Source: Burkholderia sp. HI2500 (GTDB lineage Bacteria > Pseudomonadota > Gammaproteobacteria > Burkholderiales > Burkholderiaceae). Taken from it: a stretch of 64,000 nt of DNA. The translations under genes and the position numbers were made by a program. Where the stretch lies: contig NZ_NKFL01000004.1 in assembly GCF_002223055.1 (NCBI RefSeq), positions 186,001-250,000 on the forward strand. Reading direction: 5' to 3'. Shown here piece by piece: positions 40,717-50,135 of this stretch. The notes beneath the pieces were generated by a model. It ran no database searches and was not told where the DNA came from. It was given only the letters and a program-made list of their open reading frames with translations. Numbering within the stretch: the first letter of the stretch is position 1; the number at the start of each line of letters is the position of its first letter.

Positions 40717-42960
40717 TTGAAACCTATCCGCTACTCTCTTGCCACGACGGCGCTGTCCGCGGCCGTCGCTGGACTGTTCTCCGTTTCCGCTGGCGCAGCG
40801 GAAACGGCTTCCACCCCGCTGAAGAACCTGTCGCGTGGCGATGGCCAGTGCCTGGCCTGGCAGCCGGCCGACAACGCGGCCGTGTTCGCGGCATGCGACG
40901 GCAGCGCCGCGCAGGACTGGACCTTCGAGCCGCGCGACGGCTTCCAGCGCATCATCAACGCCGGCGCGAGCGCGGCGCGCGGCACGAAGATGTGCCTGCA
41001 TTCGGCCACCGGCGACAACGGCATGGGGCGCGTGTCGGTCGGCGTCTGCAGCGAGGGCGACCAGACGATGCGCGACTGGCGAGCGGACATCGGCATCGAC
41101 GGCCGCGTGTCGTTCGGCAACCGGTACCGGGTCAACACCGGCCGATCCAACGAAGTGCTGGCGCCGCGGGAAGGGAGCGCCGGCGTCGCGATGCAGAACC
41201 TGCGCGGCCAGCCGGCGTCGGTCTGGCGGTCGTCCGCATCGATCTCGCCGTCGCAGCGCCCGCTGCTCGGCGACAAGTCGGCGTTGCTGATGATCACGCA
41301 CTTCAACGACTCCCAACCGGCCGATAGCGAAGTGGTGCGCAAGGCGGTGTTCGGCGACGGCGACGACTATTCGTCGCTGCGGCGTTATGTCGAGGTCGCG
41401 TCGCACGGCAAGCTGACGTTGCACGGTCAGACGCTCGACAGCGTCAACCTTGGCGACCGTCCGGCCAGTTGCGATTCCGGCGCGATTCGCGCGGCGGCGC
41501 GCAGCGCGGCGTTCGCCCGCGGTGTGAACCCGGACAAGTTCGACTACCTGTTCGTCGAACTGCCGAAAATGAGCAGCTGCAACTGGGCCGGCCTGGCGGC
41601 GATGCCCGGCAACTGGATCCTGTCGAACGCGAGCGGCCAGGGTTACTGGATGTGGTCCCACGAATTCGGTCACAGCCTCGGCGCGCGGCATCCGGGCTCG
41701 CTCGTCAACTGCCCGACGCCGGGCGGCACGGTCGAGGTGGGCAGCGCGTGTCGCGCGGGCGGGGTCGACGATCCGTCCGACACGATGGGCGGCGGTGGCC
41801 GGCGTTTGTATCCGGCGAGCTACCAGTTGCTCAGAGGCTGGCTGACCGAAGCCGACGTACCCGAGATCAAGGGCGAGGGCACGTACCAACTCGCGCCGCT
41901 GTGGGGCAAAGCGTCGGGTGCGAAGGCGTACCGTCTGGCGCGCGCCGACGGCTCGACGCTGTGGCTCGAGTTTCGCCAGCCGCAGCCCGGCTTCGACAAC
42001 TGGAAGTCCGATGACCCGTTCGTCAATGGCGTGATCGTGCGAACCGTCGCACACGCCGGCAATGTGCTGACCAATACGCTGGTCGATGCGACGCCGGGCA
42101 GCGCGCAGGGCATGAAGGACGCGCCGCTGATGCCGGGTCATGCGTTGCACGACACGCTGTCGGGCAAGATCGTCACCGTCAAGTCGGTCGGGCCGAACGG
42201 CGCGGTGGTCGAGGTGAAGAACGACGGGGTGCTGCTGCCGCAGGCGGCCGTCATCGGCCCGCAACAGGCGAACGCGGGCGCGACGGTTGTGTTGTCGGGC
42301 GCATCGTCGGTCGGCGAGCAGTTGCGCCATGCGTGGACGGCCCCGGCCGGCATCGATGCGAAACCGAACGGCGCGGAACTGAAGTTCGTTGCGCCCGCGT
42401 TCGAACGGGACCGCGATTACGCCTTCGATCTGACCGTGACCAACGACAAGGGCTACACGGCGCAGGCGTCGCATGTCGTCAAGGTGAAGGCGCAGGAAAT
42501 CGTCCCGCCGCCGCGGGCCGCGATCAGCGGGCCGGCGACGGTCGACGGTGGCGCGACCGTCGCGTTGTCCGGCGCGGCGTCGACCGGCAAGGGGCTGAAG
42601 TATGCGTGGACCGCGCCGGCAGGACTTGCGATCGACCAGCAGGGTGCGAATGCATCGTTCGTTGCGCCGAAGGCGACGCAGGCGCAGCGCTACGACGTGA
42701 AGCTGACCGTGACCGATGCGCAGAACCGCAGTGCGGTGGCGACGCATGGCGTCATGGTGCGTGCCGACGTGGCCACGGGCGCGCCTGCCTGGGACAAGAA
42801 GAAGACCTACGCGACGCCGTGCCACGAGGTCAGCCACGCCGGCAAGACCTGGCTCAACGGCTGGTGGGTGCTCGGCGATGTGCCGGGGACGGGTGGTGAG
42901 TGGGGCGCGTGGCGCGAGAAGGGTGTCGCGAACATGCATGCGACGTGCAAGGGCAAGTAG
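40717..42960 (+). CDS. Secreted multidomain metallopeptidase (M11/gametolysin-like) with lectin, PKD and chitin-binding-type domains
   Basis: About 747 aa. Signal peptide (LKPIRYSLATTALSAAVAGLFSVSAGAAE); ricin-like beta-trefoil segment (GQCLAWQPADN...AQDWTFEP); zincin domain with HEFGHSLGARH (HExxHxxGxxH) and a Met-turn DTMGGGG. Two Ig/PKD-like repeats follow (VIGPQQANAGATVVLSGAS..., AISGPATVDGGATVALSGAAS...). The C-terminal module has the aromatic pattern of CBM5/12 chitin-binding domains (WDKKKTYATPCHEVSHAGKTWLNGWW). Start proposed at TTG 40717 because secretion signal begins there; a GTG at 40639 is possible and neither has a clear ribosome site. Likely an exported protease acting on glycan-rich targets. 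Not ZmpA/ZmpB (M4), whose motif differs. Confidence 0.8.
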   Translation: MKPIRYSLATTALSAAVAGLFSVSAGAAETASTPLKNLSRGDGQCLAWQPADNAAVFAACDGSAAQDWTFEPRDGFQRIINAGASAARGTKMCLHSATGDNGMGRVSVGVCSEGDQTMRDWRADIGIDGRVSFGNRYRVNTGRSNEVLAPREGSAGVAMQNLRGQPASVWRSSASISPSQRPLLGDKSALLMITHFNDSQPADSEVVRKAVFGDGDDYSSLRRYVEVASHGKLTLHGQTLDSVNLGDRPASCDSGAIRAAARSAAFARGVNPDKFDYLFVELPKMSSCNWAGLAAMPGNWILSNASGQGYWMWSHEFGHSLGARHPGSLVNCPTPGGTVEVGSACRAGGVDDPSDTMGGGGRRLYPASYQLLRGWLTEADVPEIKGEGTYQLAPLWGKASGAKAYRLARADGSTLWLEFRQPQPGFDNWKSDDPFVNGVIVRTVAHAGNVLTNTLVDATPGSAQGMKDAPLMPGHALHDTLSGKIVTVKSVGPNGAVVEVKNDGVLLPQAAVIGPQQANAGATVVLSGASSVGEQLRHAWTAPAGIDAKPNGAELKFVAPAFERDRDYAFDLTVTNDKGYTAQASHVVKVKAQEIVPPPRAAISGPATVDGGATVALSGAASTGKGLKYAWTAPAGLAIDQQGANASFVAPKATQAQRYDVKLTVTDAQNRSAVATHGVMVRADVATGAPAWDKKKTYATPCHEVSHAGKTWLNGWWVLGDVPGTGGEWGAWREKGVANMHATCKGK

Positions 42961-43070
42961 GCACGGCGAGGCGCCGGCGCGGGCGACCGCGCTGGCGCGT
43001 GCCGTTCGATCTGGTGCCACCCGGTGAGTTCGTCGTGCCGCGAAGCGCGTCGGATACGTCGGAACCCATC

Positions 43071-43108
43071 AAAAGGCCGCTCCGGTATTACCCGGAACGG
43101 CCTTTTTT
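43071..43108. terminator. Terminator between metallopeptidase and recN
   Basis: AAAAGGCCGCTCCGG-TATTAC-CCGGAACGGCCTTTTTT: an 11-bp stem with one mismatch, serving convergent genes. Confidence 0.85.
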
Positions 43109-43152
43109 ACGTTTTCACGTTGGCTGAGCGTGCATTCCCGCGTATCCGTGCC

Positions 43153-44802
43153 TTATGCGGCGAGCATTTCCTTCGCGTGCTTGCGCGTGGTCGCCGTGAT
43201 CTCGAGCCCGCCGAGCATCCGCGCGACTTCCTCGATGCGGTTGGCGCGGTCGAGCGCGACGACGGTCGACACCGTGCCGCCACGGTCGTCGGCGCCTTTT
43301 GCGACCTGGTAGTGGTGATCACCGCGCGCGGCGACCTGCGGCAAGTGCGTCACGCACAGCACCTGGCGATCGCGCCCGAGCTGGTGCAGCAGGCGGCCGA
43401 CCACTTCGGCGACGCCGCCGCCGATCCCCGTATCGACTTCGTCGAAGATCAGCGTCGGCGTCGGGCTTGCCGCGCTGGCGATCACCGCGAGCGCGAGGCT
43501 GATCCGCGCGAGCTCGCCGCCCGACGCCACCTTCGCGAGCGGCCGCAGCGGCACGCCGGGGTGCCCGGCGACCCGGAATTCGACCTGCTCGAGCCCGTGC
43601 GGGCCGCCGTCGGCGAGCGGCACGAGCGCGACTTCGAAGCTCCCGCCCGCCATCGACAGTTCCTGCATGCCGGCCGTGACGGCCGTGCCGAGCGCCTTGG
43701 CGGCCTGCGCGCGTGCCTTGGACAGGTGTTTGGCGTCGGCGAGATAGGCTTCCCGCGCCTTGGCCTGCGCCGCCACGAGCGCGCCGAGATCGGCCGCCGC
43801 ATCGAGTGCGGCGAGCTGTGCGCGGCGTGCCGCGTGTTCTTCGTGCAGCGTGTCGGGCGGCAAGCGGAACTTGCGGGCGGTCGAGTGCAGCGCATCGAGA
43901 CGCGTTTCGACCTGCGCGAGCCGTTCGGGATCGAGATCGACGCGCTGCGCATAGTGCTGCAGCGAATAGACGGCCTCCTGCAACTGGATCTCGGCCGGTT
44001 CGAGCGACGCGAGCGCGTCGCCGAGCGAGGTGTCGTAGTCGGCGAGGCTGCGCAGCTTCGACACGATCGCGCCGAGCTGCGCGAGCATCGCGTCGTCGGA
44101 CTCGGACAGCGCGTTGAGCGCACCGCGCACGCCTTCGATCAGGTTCGCCGAATGCGACAGGCGCTTGTGCTCGTTGCTGACTTCGTCCCATTCGCCGGGC
44201 TGCGGCGCGAGCTTGTCGAGTTCGGCGAGCTGCCAGGCGAGCTTTTCGCGCTCGAGCTGCAGCTCGCGCTCGTGCGCTTTTGCAGCGTCGATCGCCTGCG
44301 TCGCGTCGCGCCACACGCGCCATGCGCGCGCGACGTTCGCGGCATCGGCGACGAGCCCCGCGTGCGTATCGAACAGCTCGCGCTGCGCGTCGGGCCGCAT
44401 CAGCAACTGGTGCGCATGCTGGCCGTGGATGTCCACGAGCATCTCGCCGAGCTCGCGCAGCTGCGCGAGCGTCGCGCTGGTGCCGTTGATGAACGCGCGC
44501 GACCGGCCGTTCGCATCGATCACGCGGCGCAGCATCACGGTGTCCTCGGTGTCGAACGCGTGTTCGTCGAGCCAGCGCGCGACGCGGTCGTGCGGCGTGA
44601 ATTCGGCGGTGATGTCGGCGCGGCTGCAGCCGGTGCGCACGACGCTCGCGTCGGCACGTTCGCCGAGCGCGAGGGCAAGGGCGTCGATCAGGATCGATTT
44701 CCCGGCACCGGTTTCACCGGAAAACACGGAAAAGCCGCTGTCGAATTCGAGATCGAGCGCGGCGACGATGACGAAGTCGCGGATCGAGAGGTGGCGGAGC
44801 AT
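43153..44802 (-). CDS. recN: DNA repair protein RecN
   Basis: A 549-aa SMC-like ATPase of double-strand-break repair. Walker A FSGETGAGKSILIDALALALGERAD near the N-terminus, a central coiled-coil arm, and at the C-terminus the signature KVASGGELARISLALAVIAS with Walker B PTLIFDEVDTGIGGGVAEVVG. Starts 19 nt after the nadK stop on the same strand, the common nadK-recN arrangement. Confidence 0.97.
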   Translation of the reverse strand: MLRHLSIRDFVIVAALDLEFDSGFSVFSGETGAGKSILIDALALALGERADASVVRTGCSRADITAEFTPHDRVARWLDEHAFDTEDTVMLRRVIDANGRSRAFINGTSATLAQLRELGEMLVDIHGQHAHQLLMRPDAQRELFDTHAGLVADAANVARAWRVWRDATQAIDAAKAHERELQLEREKLAWQLAELDKLAPQPGEWDEVSNEHKRLSHSANLIEGVRGALNALSESDDAMLAQLGAIVSKLRSLADYDTSLGDALASLEPAEIQLQEAVYSLQHYAQRVDLDPERLAQVETRLDALHSTARKFRLPPDTLHEEHAARRAQLAALDAAADLGALVAAQAKAREAYLADAKHLSKARAQAAKALGTAVTAGMQELSMAGGSFEVALVPLADGGPHGLEQVEFRVAGHPGVPLRPLAKVASGGELARISLALAVIASAASPTPTLIFDEVDTGIGGGVAEVVGRLLHQLGRDRQVLCVTHLPQVAARGDHHYQVAKGADDRGGTVSTVVALDRANRIEEVARMLGGLEITATTRKHAKEMLAA

Positions 44803-44821
44803 GGTGTCGGGCAGAGCGGCG

Positions 44822-45724
44822 TCAGGACGCCTTGTCGTCTTCGTTCGAGGCGTGTTCGTTCCAGTGCAGCTTCTTGCGCAGCGTCGCGTAGTAGCTGTAG
44901 CCGATCGGGTGCAGGAACGGCACCGTGTGCTTCGAGCGGCGCACCTCGATCGTGTCGTTCAGTTCGAGCGCGGTGAACGACTGCATGTCGAAGTTCACGT
45001 TGACGTCGCGCCCGCCGACGATCTGGATCGCGATTTTCGAATCGTCGGGCAGCACGATCGGCCGGTTCGACAGCGCGTGCGGCGCGATCGGCACGAGCAC
45101 GATGCCCGCCAGCTGCGGATGGAGGATCGGGCCGGCCGACGACAGCGCGTAAGCGGTCGAGCCGGTCGGCGTGGCGACGATCAGGCCGTCCGAACGCTGG
45201 TTGTACATGTACCGGCCGTCGACCGATGCGCGCAGCTCGACCATCCCGGAGAAGCCGCTGCGGTTTACGACGACGTCGTTGAAGGCGAGCGCGTGGTAGA
45301 TCGGTTCGCCGTCGCGCATGATCCGGGCCTCGAGCAGCGCGCGCTCCTCGCGCTCGAACTTGCCCGACAGGATCACCGGGACGAGCGCCTGCATGTCGGC
45401 CGCCGCGATATCGGTGATGAAGCCGAGCCGCCCGTGGTTGATCCCGATCAGCGGTGTCTTGTACGGCGCGAGCTGACGGCCGATGCCGAGCATCGTCCCG
45501 TCGCCGCCCAGCACGACCGCCACATCGGCACGCGCCCCGATTTCGGCCGGGGTCAGCGCCGGGTAGCCGGTGATGCCGATCTCGCGCGCGGTCTCGGCTT
45601 CGAAGACGACCTCGAAGCCCCGCTTGGCGACGCAGGCGGCCAGCGTGGCGAGCGGCTCGGCGATGTTCGGCGTGTTGCTCCGGCCGACGAGCGCGACAGT
45701 GTTGAACTGATTACCGGTTTTCAT
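44822..45724 (-). CDS. nadK: NAD kinase
   Basis: A 300-aa ATP-NAD kinase producing NADP. GGDG motif in [18 protein letters not shown], the FNDVVVNR segment, and the second signature [29 protein letters not shown] at 45724 ([20 protein letters not shown]); longer frame upstream overlaps the hrcA promoter region and is not family-like. Divergent from hrcA, followed by recN. Confidence 0.97.
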   Translation of the reverse strand: MKTGNQFNTVALVGRSNTPNIAEPLATLAACVAKRGFEVVFEAETAREIGITGYPALTPAEIGARADVAVVLGGDGTMLGIGRQLAPYKTPLIGINHGRLGFITDIAAADMQALVPVILSGKFEREERALLEARIMRDGEPIYHALAFNDVVVNRSGFSGMVELRASVDGRYMYNQRSDGLIVATPTGSTAYALSSAGPILHPQLAGIVLVPIAPHALSNRPIVLPDDSKIAIQIVGGRDVNVNFDMQSFTALELNDTIEVRRSKHTVPFLHPIGYSYYATLRKKLHWNEHASNEDDKAS

Positions 45725-45855
45725 GCCGGCATTACACCATAGCTCGTTGACGAAAAGAACCGGCTGTGCGCGGTCGGGGCCGGATCGGGCCGGCCCGCGC
45801 AACGGTAGCCGACGCCACTCGCCGCGGTCGCGCGGTTGCGCTAAAATTTTCCACC

Positions 45856-46878
45856 ATGCTAGATCCTCGCGCACGAACCCTCCTGAAAACCCTGATCGAA
45901 CGGTATATCGCCGACGGTCAGCCAGTCGGATCGCGCACGTTGTCCCGTTACTCCGGGCTCGAGCTGAGCCCGGCAACGATCCGCAACGTGATGTCCGACC
46001 TGGAGGAGCTCGGCCTCGTGTCGAGCCCGCACACGTCGGCCGGCCGCGTGCCGACGCCGCGCGGCTACCGGCTGTTCGTCGACACGATGCTGACGGTCGA
46101 GGCGCCGATCGACGCCGAAGCCGTCGCGCGGCAGGTGCAGAACACGCTGCAGGCGGGCGAGCCGCAGCAGCGGGTCGTGGCGGCCGCCGCGAGCGTGCTG
46201 TCGAACCTGTCGCAGTTCGCGGGCGTGGTGCTGACGCCGCGCCGCAGCCACGTGTTCAAGCAGATCGAGTTCATGCGCCTGTCGGACAAGCGCATCCTGC
46301 TGATCATCGTCACGCCCGAAGGCGACGTGCAGAACCGGATGCTCGCGACGCCGCGCGATTACTCGCCGTCGCAACTGACGGAGGCGTCCAACTACATCAA
46401 CGCGCATTTCGCCGGCCTGTCGTTCGACGAGGTGCGCCGCCGCCTGCGCGACGAGATCGACCAGTTGCGCGGCGACATGACCGCGCTGATGCACGCCGCC
46501 GTGACGGCCAGCACCGAGGTGCCTGACACGGAGGACACCGTGCTGATTTCCGGCGAGCGCAACCTGCTCGAAGTGGCGGATCTCTCGTCCGACATGGCGC
46601 GACTGCGCAAGCTGTTCGACGTATTCGACCAAAAGACGGGCCTCCTGCAACTGCTCGACGTGTCGAGCCACGCCCACGGCGTGCAGATCTTCATTGGCGG
46701 CGAATCGACGCTCGTGCCGATCGAGGAAATGAGCGTCGTTACCGCGCCTTACGAGGTGAACGGGCAGATCGTCGGCACGCTCGGCGTGATCGGCCCGACC
46801 CGCATGGCGTACAACCGCGTGATACCGATCGTCGACATCACCGCGCGCCTGCTGTCGCTCACGCTGAGCCAGCAGTAG
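45856..46878 (+). CDS. hrcA: Heat-inducible transcription repressor HrcA
   Basis: A 340-aa HrcA, repressor of chaperone genes via the CIRCE operator. N-terminal winged helix: [67 protein letters not shown]-terminal conserved [40 protein letters not shown] at 45856. No CIRCE (TTAGCACTC-N9-GAGTGCTAA) was seen in front of grpE, dnaK or dnaJ, so its operators are probably at groESL elsewhere. Confidence 0.96.
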   Translation: MLDPRARTLLKTLIERYIADGQPVGSRTLSRYSGLELSPATIRNVMSDLEELGLVSSPHTSAGRVPTPRGYRLFVDTMLTVEAPIDAEAVARQVQNTLQAGEPQQRVVAAAASVLSNLSQFAGVVLTPRRSHVFKQIEFMRLSDKRILLIIVTPEGDVQNRMLATPRDYSPSQLTEASNYINAHFAGLSFDEVRRRLRDEIDQLRGDMTALMHAAVTASTEVPDTEDTVLISGERNLLEVADLSSDMARLRKLFDVFDQKTGLLQLLDVSSHAHGVQIFIGGESTLVPIEEMSVVTAPYEVNGQIVGTLGVIGPTRMAYNRVIPIVDITARLLSLTLSQQ

Positions 46879-47025
46879 CCTGCGGTCGCCGGCCCGATCC
46901 TGCCCCGTCATCGTGCCGCGGCACCGCGTGTGCCGGCAGTCGGCCGAACGGCCAGCCGACCGGCGCGGAGCGGCCCGCTATAATTGAGAGCCGTCCGGTC
47001 CCGTGCCCCGAGCACGTAATTGCCC

Positions 47026-48090
47026 ATGCGTTTCGATCTTGAGCCGCCTTCGAGCACCGCGGCTGCCCATCGCATCGGTGTGCTGCTGATCAATCTCGGC
47101 ACGCCCGACGCCCCGACACCGCGCGCGGTGCGGCGCTACCTGGCCGAATTCCTGTCGGATCCGCGGGTCGTCGAGATTCCGCAGGCCGTCTGGCAGGTGC
47201 TGCTGCGCACGCTCATCCTGCCGCTGCGCGGCCGTGCGTCCGCGAAGAAATACGCGGCGGTCTGGATGCCCGAGGGCTCGCCGCTGCGCGTGTACACGGA
47301 GCACCAGACCGACAGCGTGCGGCACCTGCTCACGTCGAACGGCTATCACGTGATGGTCGACTACGCGATGCGCTACGGCAGCCCGAACATTTCGCACGCG
47401 CTCGCGCAGTTCAAGCGGGCGGGCGTCGAGCGCGTGCTGCTGATGCCGATGTATCCGCAATACTCGGCGTCGACCACCGCCACGGCGTTCGACGCCGCCT
47501 TCGACGCGCTCGCGCGCATGCGCAATCAGCCCGAGGTGCGCACGGTGCGGCACTACGCCGACCATCCGGCCTATATCCATGCGCTGGCCGAGCAGGTGCG
47601 CCAGTATTGGGCGCAGCACGGCCGGCCCGATTTCGCGGCCGGCGACAAGCTCGTGCTGAGCTTTCACGGCGTGCCGAAGCGCACGCTCGACCTCGGCGAT
47701 CCCTATCACGACCAGTGCCAGCAGACGGGTGCGCTGCTGATGGCCGCGCTCGGGCTGTCGACGACCGAATGCCGCGTCACGTTCCAGTCGCGTTTCGGCA
47801 AGGCCGAATGGCTGCAGCCTTACACCGCGCCGACGCTGCGCGAGTTCGGCGAGGCCGGCGTGCGGCGGGCCGACGTGTTCTGTCCCGGTTTCACGGCCGA
47901 CTGCCTGGAGACCATCGAGGAGATCGGCATGGAAGTGCGCGACGAGTTCCTCGCCGGCGGCGGCAAGGCGTTCCACCGGATTCCGTGCCTGAATGGCGCG
48001 TCCGCGTGGATCGGCGCGCTCGGCGAGATCGTCGCCGAGAATCTGCAGGGCTGGCCGGTCAAGGCCGCGCAGCCCGAAATGGTGAGTTGA
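47026..48090 (+). CDS. hemH: Ferrochelatase
   Basis: A 354-aa enzyme inserting Fe(II) into protoporphyrin IX, the last step of haem synthesis. Motifs: [33 protein letters not shown], the metal-site His in [19 protein letters not shown] and the acidic [17 protein letters not shown]. Start set at ATG 47026 (a TTG two codons upstream is possible). Followed after 5 nt by hsp15. Confidence 0.97.
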   Translation: MRFDLEPPSSTAAAHRIGVLLINLGTPDAPTPRAVRRYLAEFLSDPRVVEIPQAVWQVLLRTLILPLRGRASAKKYAAVWMPEGSPLRVYTEHQTDSVRHLLTSNGYHVMVDYAMRYGSPNISHALAQFKRAGVERVLLMPMYPQYSASTTATAFDAAFDALARMRNQPEVRTVRHYADHPAYIHALAEQVRQYWAQHGRPDFAAGDKLVLSFHGVPKRTLDLGDPYHDQCQQTGALLMAALGLSTTECRVTFQSRFGKAEWLQPYTAPTLREFGEAGVRRADVFCPGFTADCLETIEEIGMEVRDEFLAGGGKAFHRIPCLNGASAWIGALGEIVAENLQGWPVKAAQPEMVS

Positions 48091-48095
48091 GCGCG

Positions 48096-48503
48096 ATGAA
48101 TTACAAGATTTCGACCGAACCGGGCGCGAAGCTGCGCATCGATAAATGGCTGTGGGCGGCCCGGTTCTTCAAGACGCGCTCGCTCGCGACCGATGCGGTG
48201 GACAAGGGGCACGTGAAGATTGGCGGCGCGGCGGTCAAGCCGGCGAAGGAAGTGCGGGTGGGCGACGAGGTCGAGATTGCGATCGACGGCATCGTCTGGC
48301 ACATTGCCGTGCTCGGCGTGTGCGACGTGCGCGGGCCGGCGAGCGTCGCGCAGACGCTTTACGCGGAGACGGAAGCGGGGCGGGCCGCGCGGCTCGCCGA
48401 ACTGGAGCGGCGCCGCACGTATCGCGAGCCGGCAGCCGAATTGCACGGCCGGCCGACGAAGCGCGACCGGCGCATCATCGACAGATTTTCTGGTGGGAGC
48501 TGA
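48096..48503 (+). CDS. hslR: Ribosome-associated heat shock protein Hsp15 (S4 domain)
   Basis: A 135-aa RNA-binding protein with an S4 domain (LRIDKWLWAARFFKTRSLATDAVDKGHVKIGGAAVKPAKEVRVGDEVEI) and a basic C-terminal tail (RPTKRDRRIID). Hsp15 binds free 50S subunits carrying stalled nascent chains after heat shock. ATG at 48096, 5 nt after hemH. Its 3' end overlaps the opposing 53-aa gene by 29 nt. Confidence 0.94.
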   Translation: MNYKISTEPGAKLRIDKWLWAARFFKTRSLATDAVDKGHVKIGGAAVKPAKEVRVGDEVEIAIDGIVWHIAVLGVCDVRGPASVAQTLYAETEAGRAARLAELERRRTYREPAAELHGRPTKRDRRIIDRFSGGS

Positions 48504-48636
48504 ACATCTGGTCGAACGTCGCCCGTGCGCTTCCGTATTCGGTCGTGCGGTCGGTGACGGCTCCCGACAGGCAGATGGTGGTGGTGCCGGCAATGAGTAC
48601 CAGCGCGACCACCGAGATCGCAAACGTCAGTTTCAT
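48475..48636 (-). CDS. 53-aa small exported protein, antisense to the hsp15 3' end
   Basis: ATG at 48636 is preceded on the minus strand by GAGGGGAG with 5-nt spacing and reads 53 residues to TGA at 48475-48477. The product starts with a clear signal/anchor sequence (MKLTFAISVVALVLIAGTTTIC) and has a short polar tail (DRTTEYGSARATFDQMFSSHQKICR) with a second Cys. Ribosome site and signal-like start in otherwise empty space support a real gene. Family not recognised; it could be an entericidin-like peptide or a single-span membrane peptide. Confidence 0.6.
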   Translation of the reverse strand: MKLTFAISVVALVLIAGTTTICLSGAVTDRTTEYGSARATFDQMFSSHQKICR

Positions 48637-48881
48637 GGTACTCCCCTCGAGAAGAAGGGTGAAAACGGCGCCAGGTGGATGTCAGGCGTCAGTCAGCTAG
48701 GGGTAAACACGCTTTTCCGACGCTTGAGTGGAGTGTAGTGCAGCGGGCCTGTGCCAAGCTAGTACTTGCCAGGTAAGCGTTGTTACCGGCCGTTTCGCCC
48801 GATCTGGCGGACTATGCGGCCGATGCCCCGGCGTGACGCGCGGTTGTTTCGCGGTATTGGAGAATGCCGGCGAATAACCCT
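48637..48881. other. Intergenic region upstream of grpE
   Basis: No gene is supported in the 355 nt between the 53-aa gene and grpE. It contains the presumed minus-strand promoter of the small gene, and at its right end the sigma-32-like promoter for grpE (listed separately). Confidence 0.5.
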
Positions 48882-48909
48882 CTTGAAATCGTCGTTTTCA
48901 CCCTTATTT
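48882..48909 (+). promoter_or_regulatory. Sigma-32 (RpoH)-type promoter of grpE
   Basis: CTTGAAA (48882-48888), 12-nt spacer, CCCTTATTT (48901-48909). This matches the heat-shock consensus CTTGAAA-N11-16-CCCCATNT, perfect at -35 and with two mismatches at -10. Lies 83 nt before the grpE ATG. Confidence 0.65.
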
Positions 48910-48991
48910 GCACCAGCAATGTGCGGTGCCACCGGATATACGGTCCGGCGGTTGCCGATTTGGCTTCAACCTCTAATCGACTTTCAGCGAC

Positions 48992-49537
48992 ATGGAAAAC
49001 ACGCAAGAGAACCCGGCATCCCAATCGGCCGAAGAGATCGGCAGCGAGAAGCAGGCGGCGCAAGGCGCTGCTCCCGCCGCCGAAGCAGCCGACGCGGCGC
49101 TCGCGGAGGCTCAAGCCAAGGTCGCCGAGCTGCAGGAGAGCTTCCTGCGGGCGAAGGCCGAAACCGAGAACGTCCGCCGCCGCGCGCAGGACGACGTCTC
49201 GAAGGCGCACAAGTTCGCGATCGAGAGCTTTGCGGAGCACCTGCTGCCCGTGCTGGACAGCCTGGAAGCGGCCGTCAACGATACGTCCGGCGACATCGCG
49301 AAGGTGCGCGAAGGCGTCGAGCTGACGCTGCGCCAGCTGACGAGCGCGCTCGAGAAGGGCCGCGTCGTCGCGCTGAACCCGGTTGGCGAGAAGTTCGATC
49401 CGCACCAGCACCAGGCCATTTCGATGGTGCCGGCCGACCAGGAGCCGAACACCGTCGTCACCGTGCTGCAAAAGGGCTACATGATCGCCGACCGCGTGCT
49501 GCGTCCGGCGCTCGTCACCGTCGCGCAGCCGAAGTAA
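48992..49537 (+). CDS. grpE: Nucleotide exchange factor GrpE
   Basis: A 181-aa DnaK co-chaperone. Acidic/Ala-rich N-terminus, long coiled coil ([52 protein letters not shown]), and beta-wing domain ending [44 protein letters not shown]. Preceded by a sigma-32-like promoter. First gene of the grpE-thioredoxin-dnaK-dnaJ cluster. Confidence 0.97.
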   Translation: MENTQENPASQSAEEIGSEKQAAQGAAPAAEAADAALAEAQAKVAELQESFLRAKAETENVRRRAQDDVSKAHKFAIESFAEHLLPVLDSLEAAVNDTSGDIAKVREGVELTLRQLTSALEKGRVVALNPVGEKFDPHQHQAISMVPADQEPNTVVTVLQKGYMIADRVLRPALVTVAQPK

Positions 49538-49547
49538 GGCCGTCGCG

Positions 49548-49973
49548 ATGCTGCCAGCCGGCGTCGATCCGGCCGCGTTCGACGCGTTCGACATGCAGGC
49601 GCTGGACGCCGGCACGTTCGACGCGGCGATCGACGGCGCGGGCGATGCGCTCGCGGTGGTGTTCTTCTGGGGCGTCGACTGCTTCAACTGCGAGATCGCG
49701 AAGAAGGCGATGCTCGCCCAGCCCGACGCGATCCGCGCGCTGGACCTGAAGTGGTTCCATTGCAACGTGTACGAACACCACCAGCTGGGGCGCCGCTTCG
49801 GGCTGCACGGCGTGCCGACGTGGTTCTTCTTCCACCGCGGCAAGCGGCTCGGCCGCGCGACGGGCTGGCATGGCCTCGCGCAGTTCCAGGCAGCGGTGTC
49901 GGCGGCACGCGCGAAAATCGCCGCGGCGGGCGGCAATCCGCTGGGCGGCAATCCGTCGGGGGCGATCCGCTAG
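49548..49973 (+). CDS. Thioredoxin-like protein with CFNC active site
   Basis: A 141-aa thioredoxin-fold protein. LAVVFFWGVDCFNCEIAKKAM carries a CxxC pair (CFNC) instead of the canonical CGPC, and GLHGVPTWFFFHRGKRLGRATGW holds the cis-proline. No signal peptide, so probably cytoplasmic. Starts 11 nt after grpE and before dnaK, suggesting a redox role linked to heat shock. Non-standard dipeptide between the cysteines implies a different redox potential from Trx1. Confidence 0.88.
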   Translation: MLPAGVDPAAFDAFDMQALDAGTFDAAIDGAGDALAVVFFWGVDCFNCEIAKKAMLAQPDAIRALDLKWFHCNVYEHHQLGRRFGLHGVPTWFFFHRGKRLGRATGWHGLAQFQAAVSAARAKIAAAGGNPLGGNPSGAIR

Positions 49974-50018
49974 CCGGCAGCGATTGAAAAAATTTAATAT
50001 CCGCATCGCACGTCGGGT

Positions 50019-50046
50019 CTTGAAAACGAACCGGACGGACGCATTT
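50019..50046 (+). promoter_or_regulatory. Sigma-32 (RpoH)-type promoter of dnaK
   Basis: CTTGAAA (50019-50025), 14-nt spacer, CGCATTT (50040-50046), close to CTTGAAA-N11-16-CCCCATNT. Lies 90 nt before the dnaK ATG. A separate promoter for dnaK inside the cluster would allow independent chaperone induction. Confidence 0.65.
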
Positions 50047-50135
50047 CGGGAACAGAGTTGAATTCTGGCGCGCGAAACCGCCCCAAAACGCGGGATTTTG
50101 CGCAGCAAACAAGCATTTCTGGAGATTAGGAAAAA

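Noticed and set aside
42300..42780. Duplicated segments within the metallopeptidase gene considered as a DNA repeat
   Set aside because: The similarity is at protein level (two PKD-like domains); the nucleotide sequences have diverged.
45725..50135. CIRCE operator expected near hrcA, grpE or dnaK
   Set aside because: No TTAGCACTC-N9-GAGTGCTAA-like dyad was found by eye; sigma-32 boxes explain the promoters instead.
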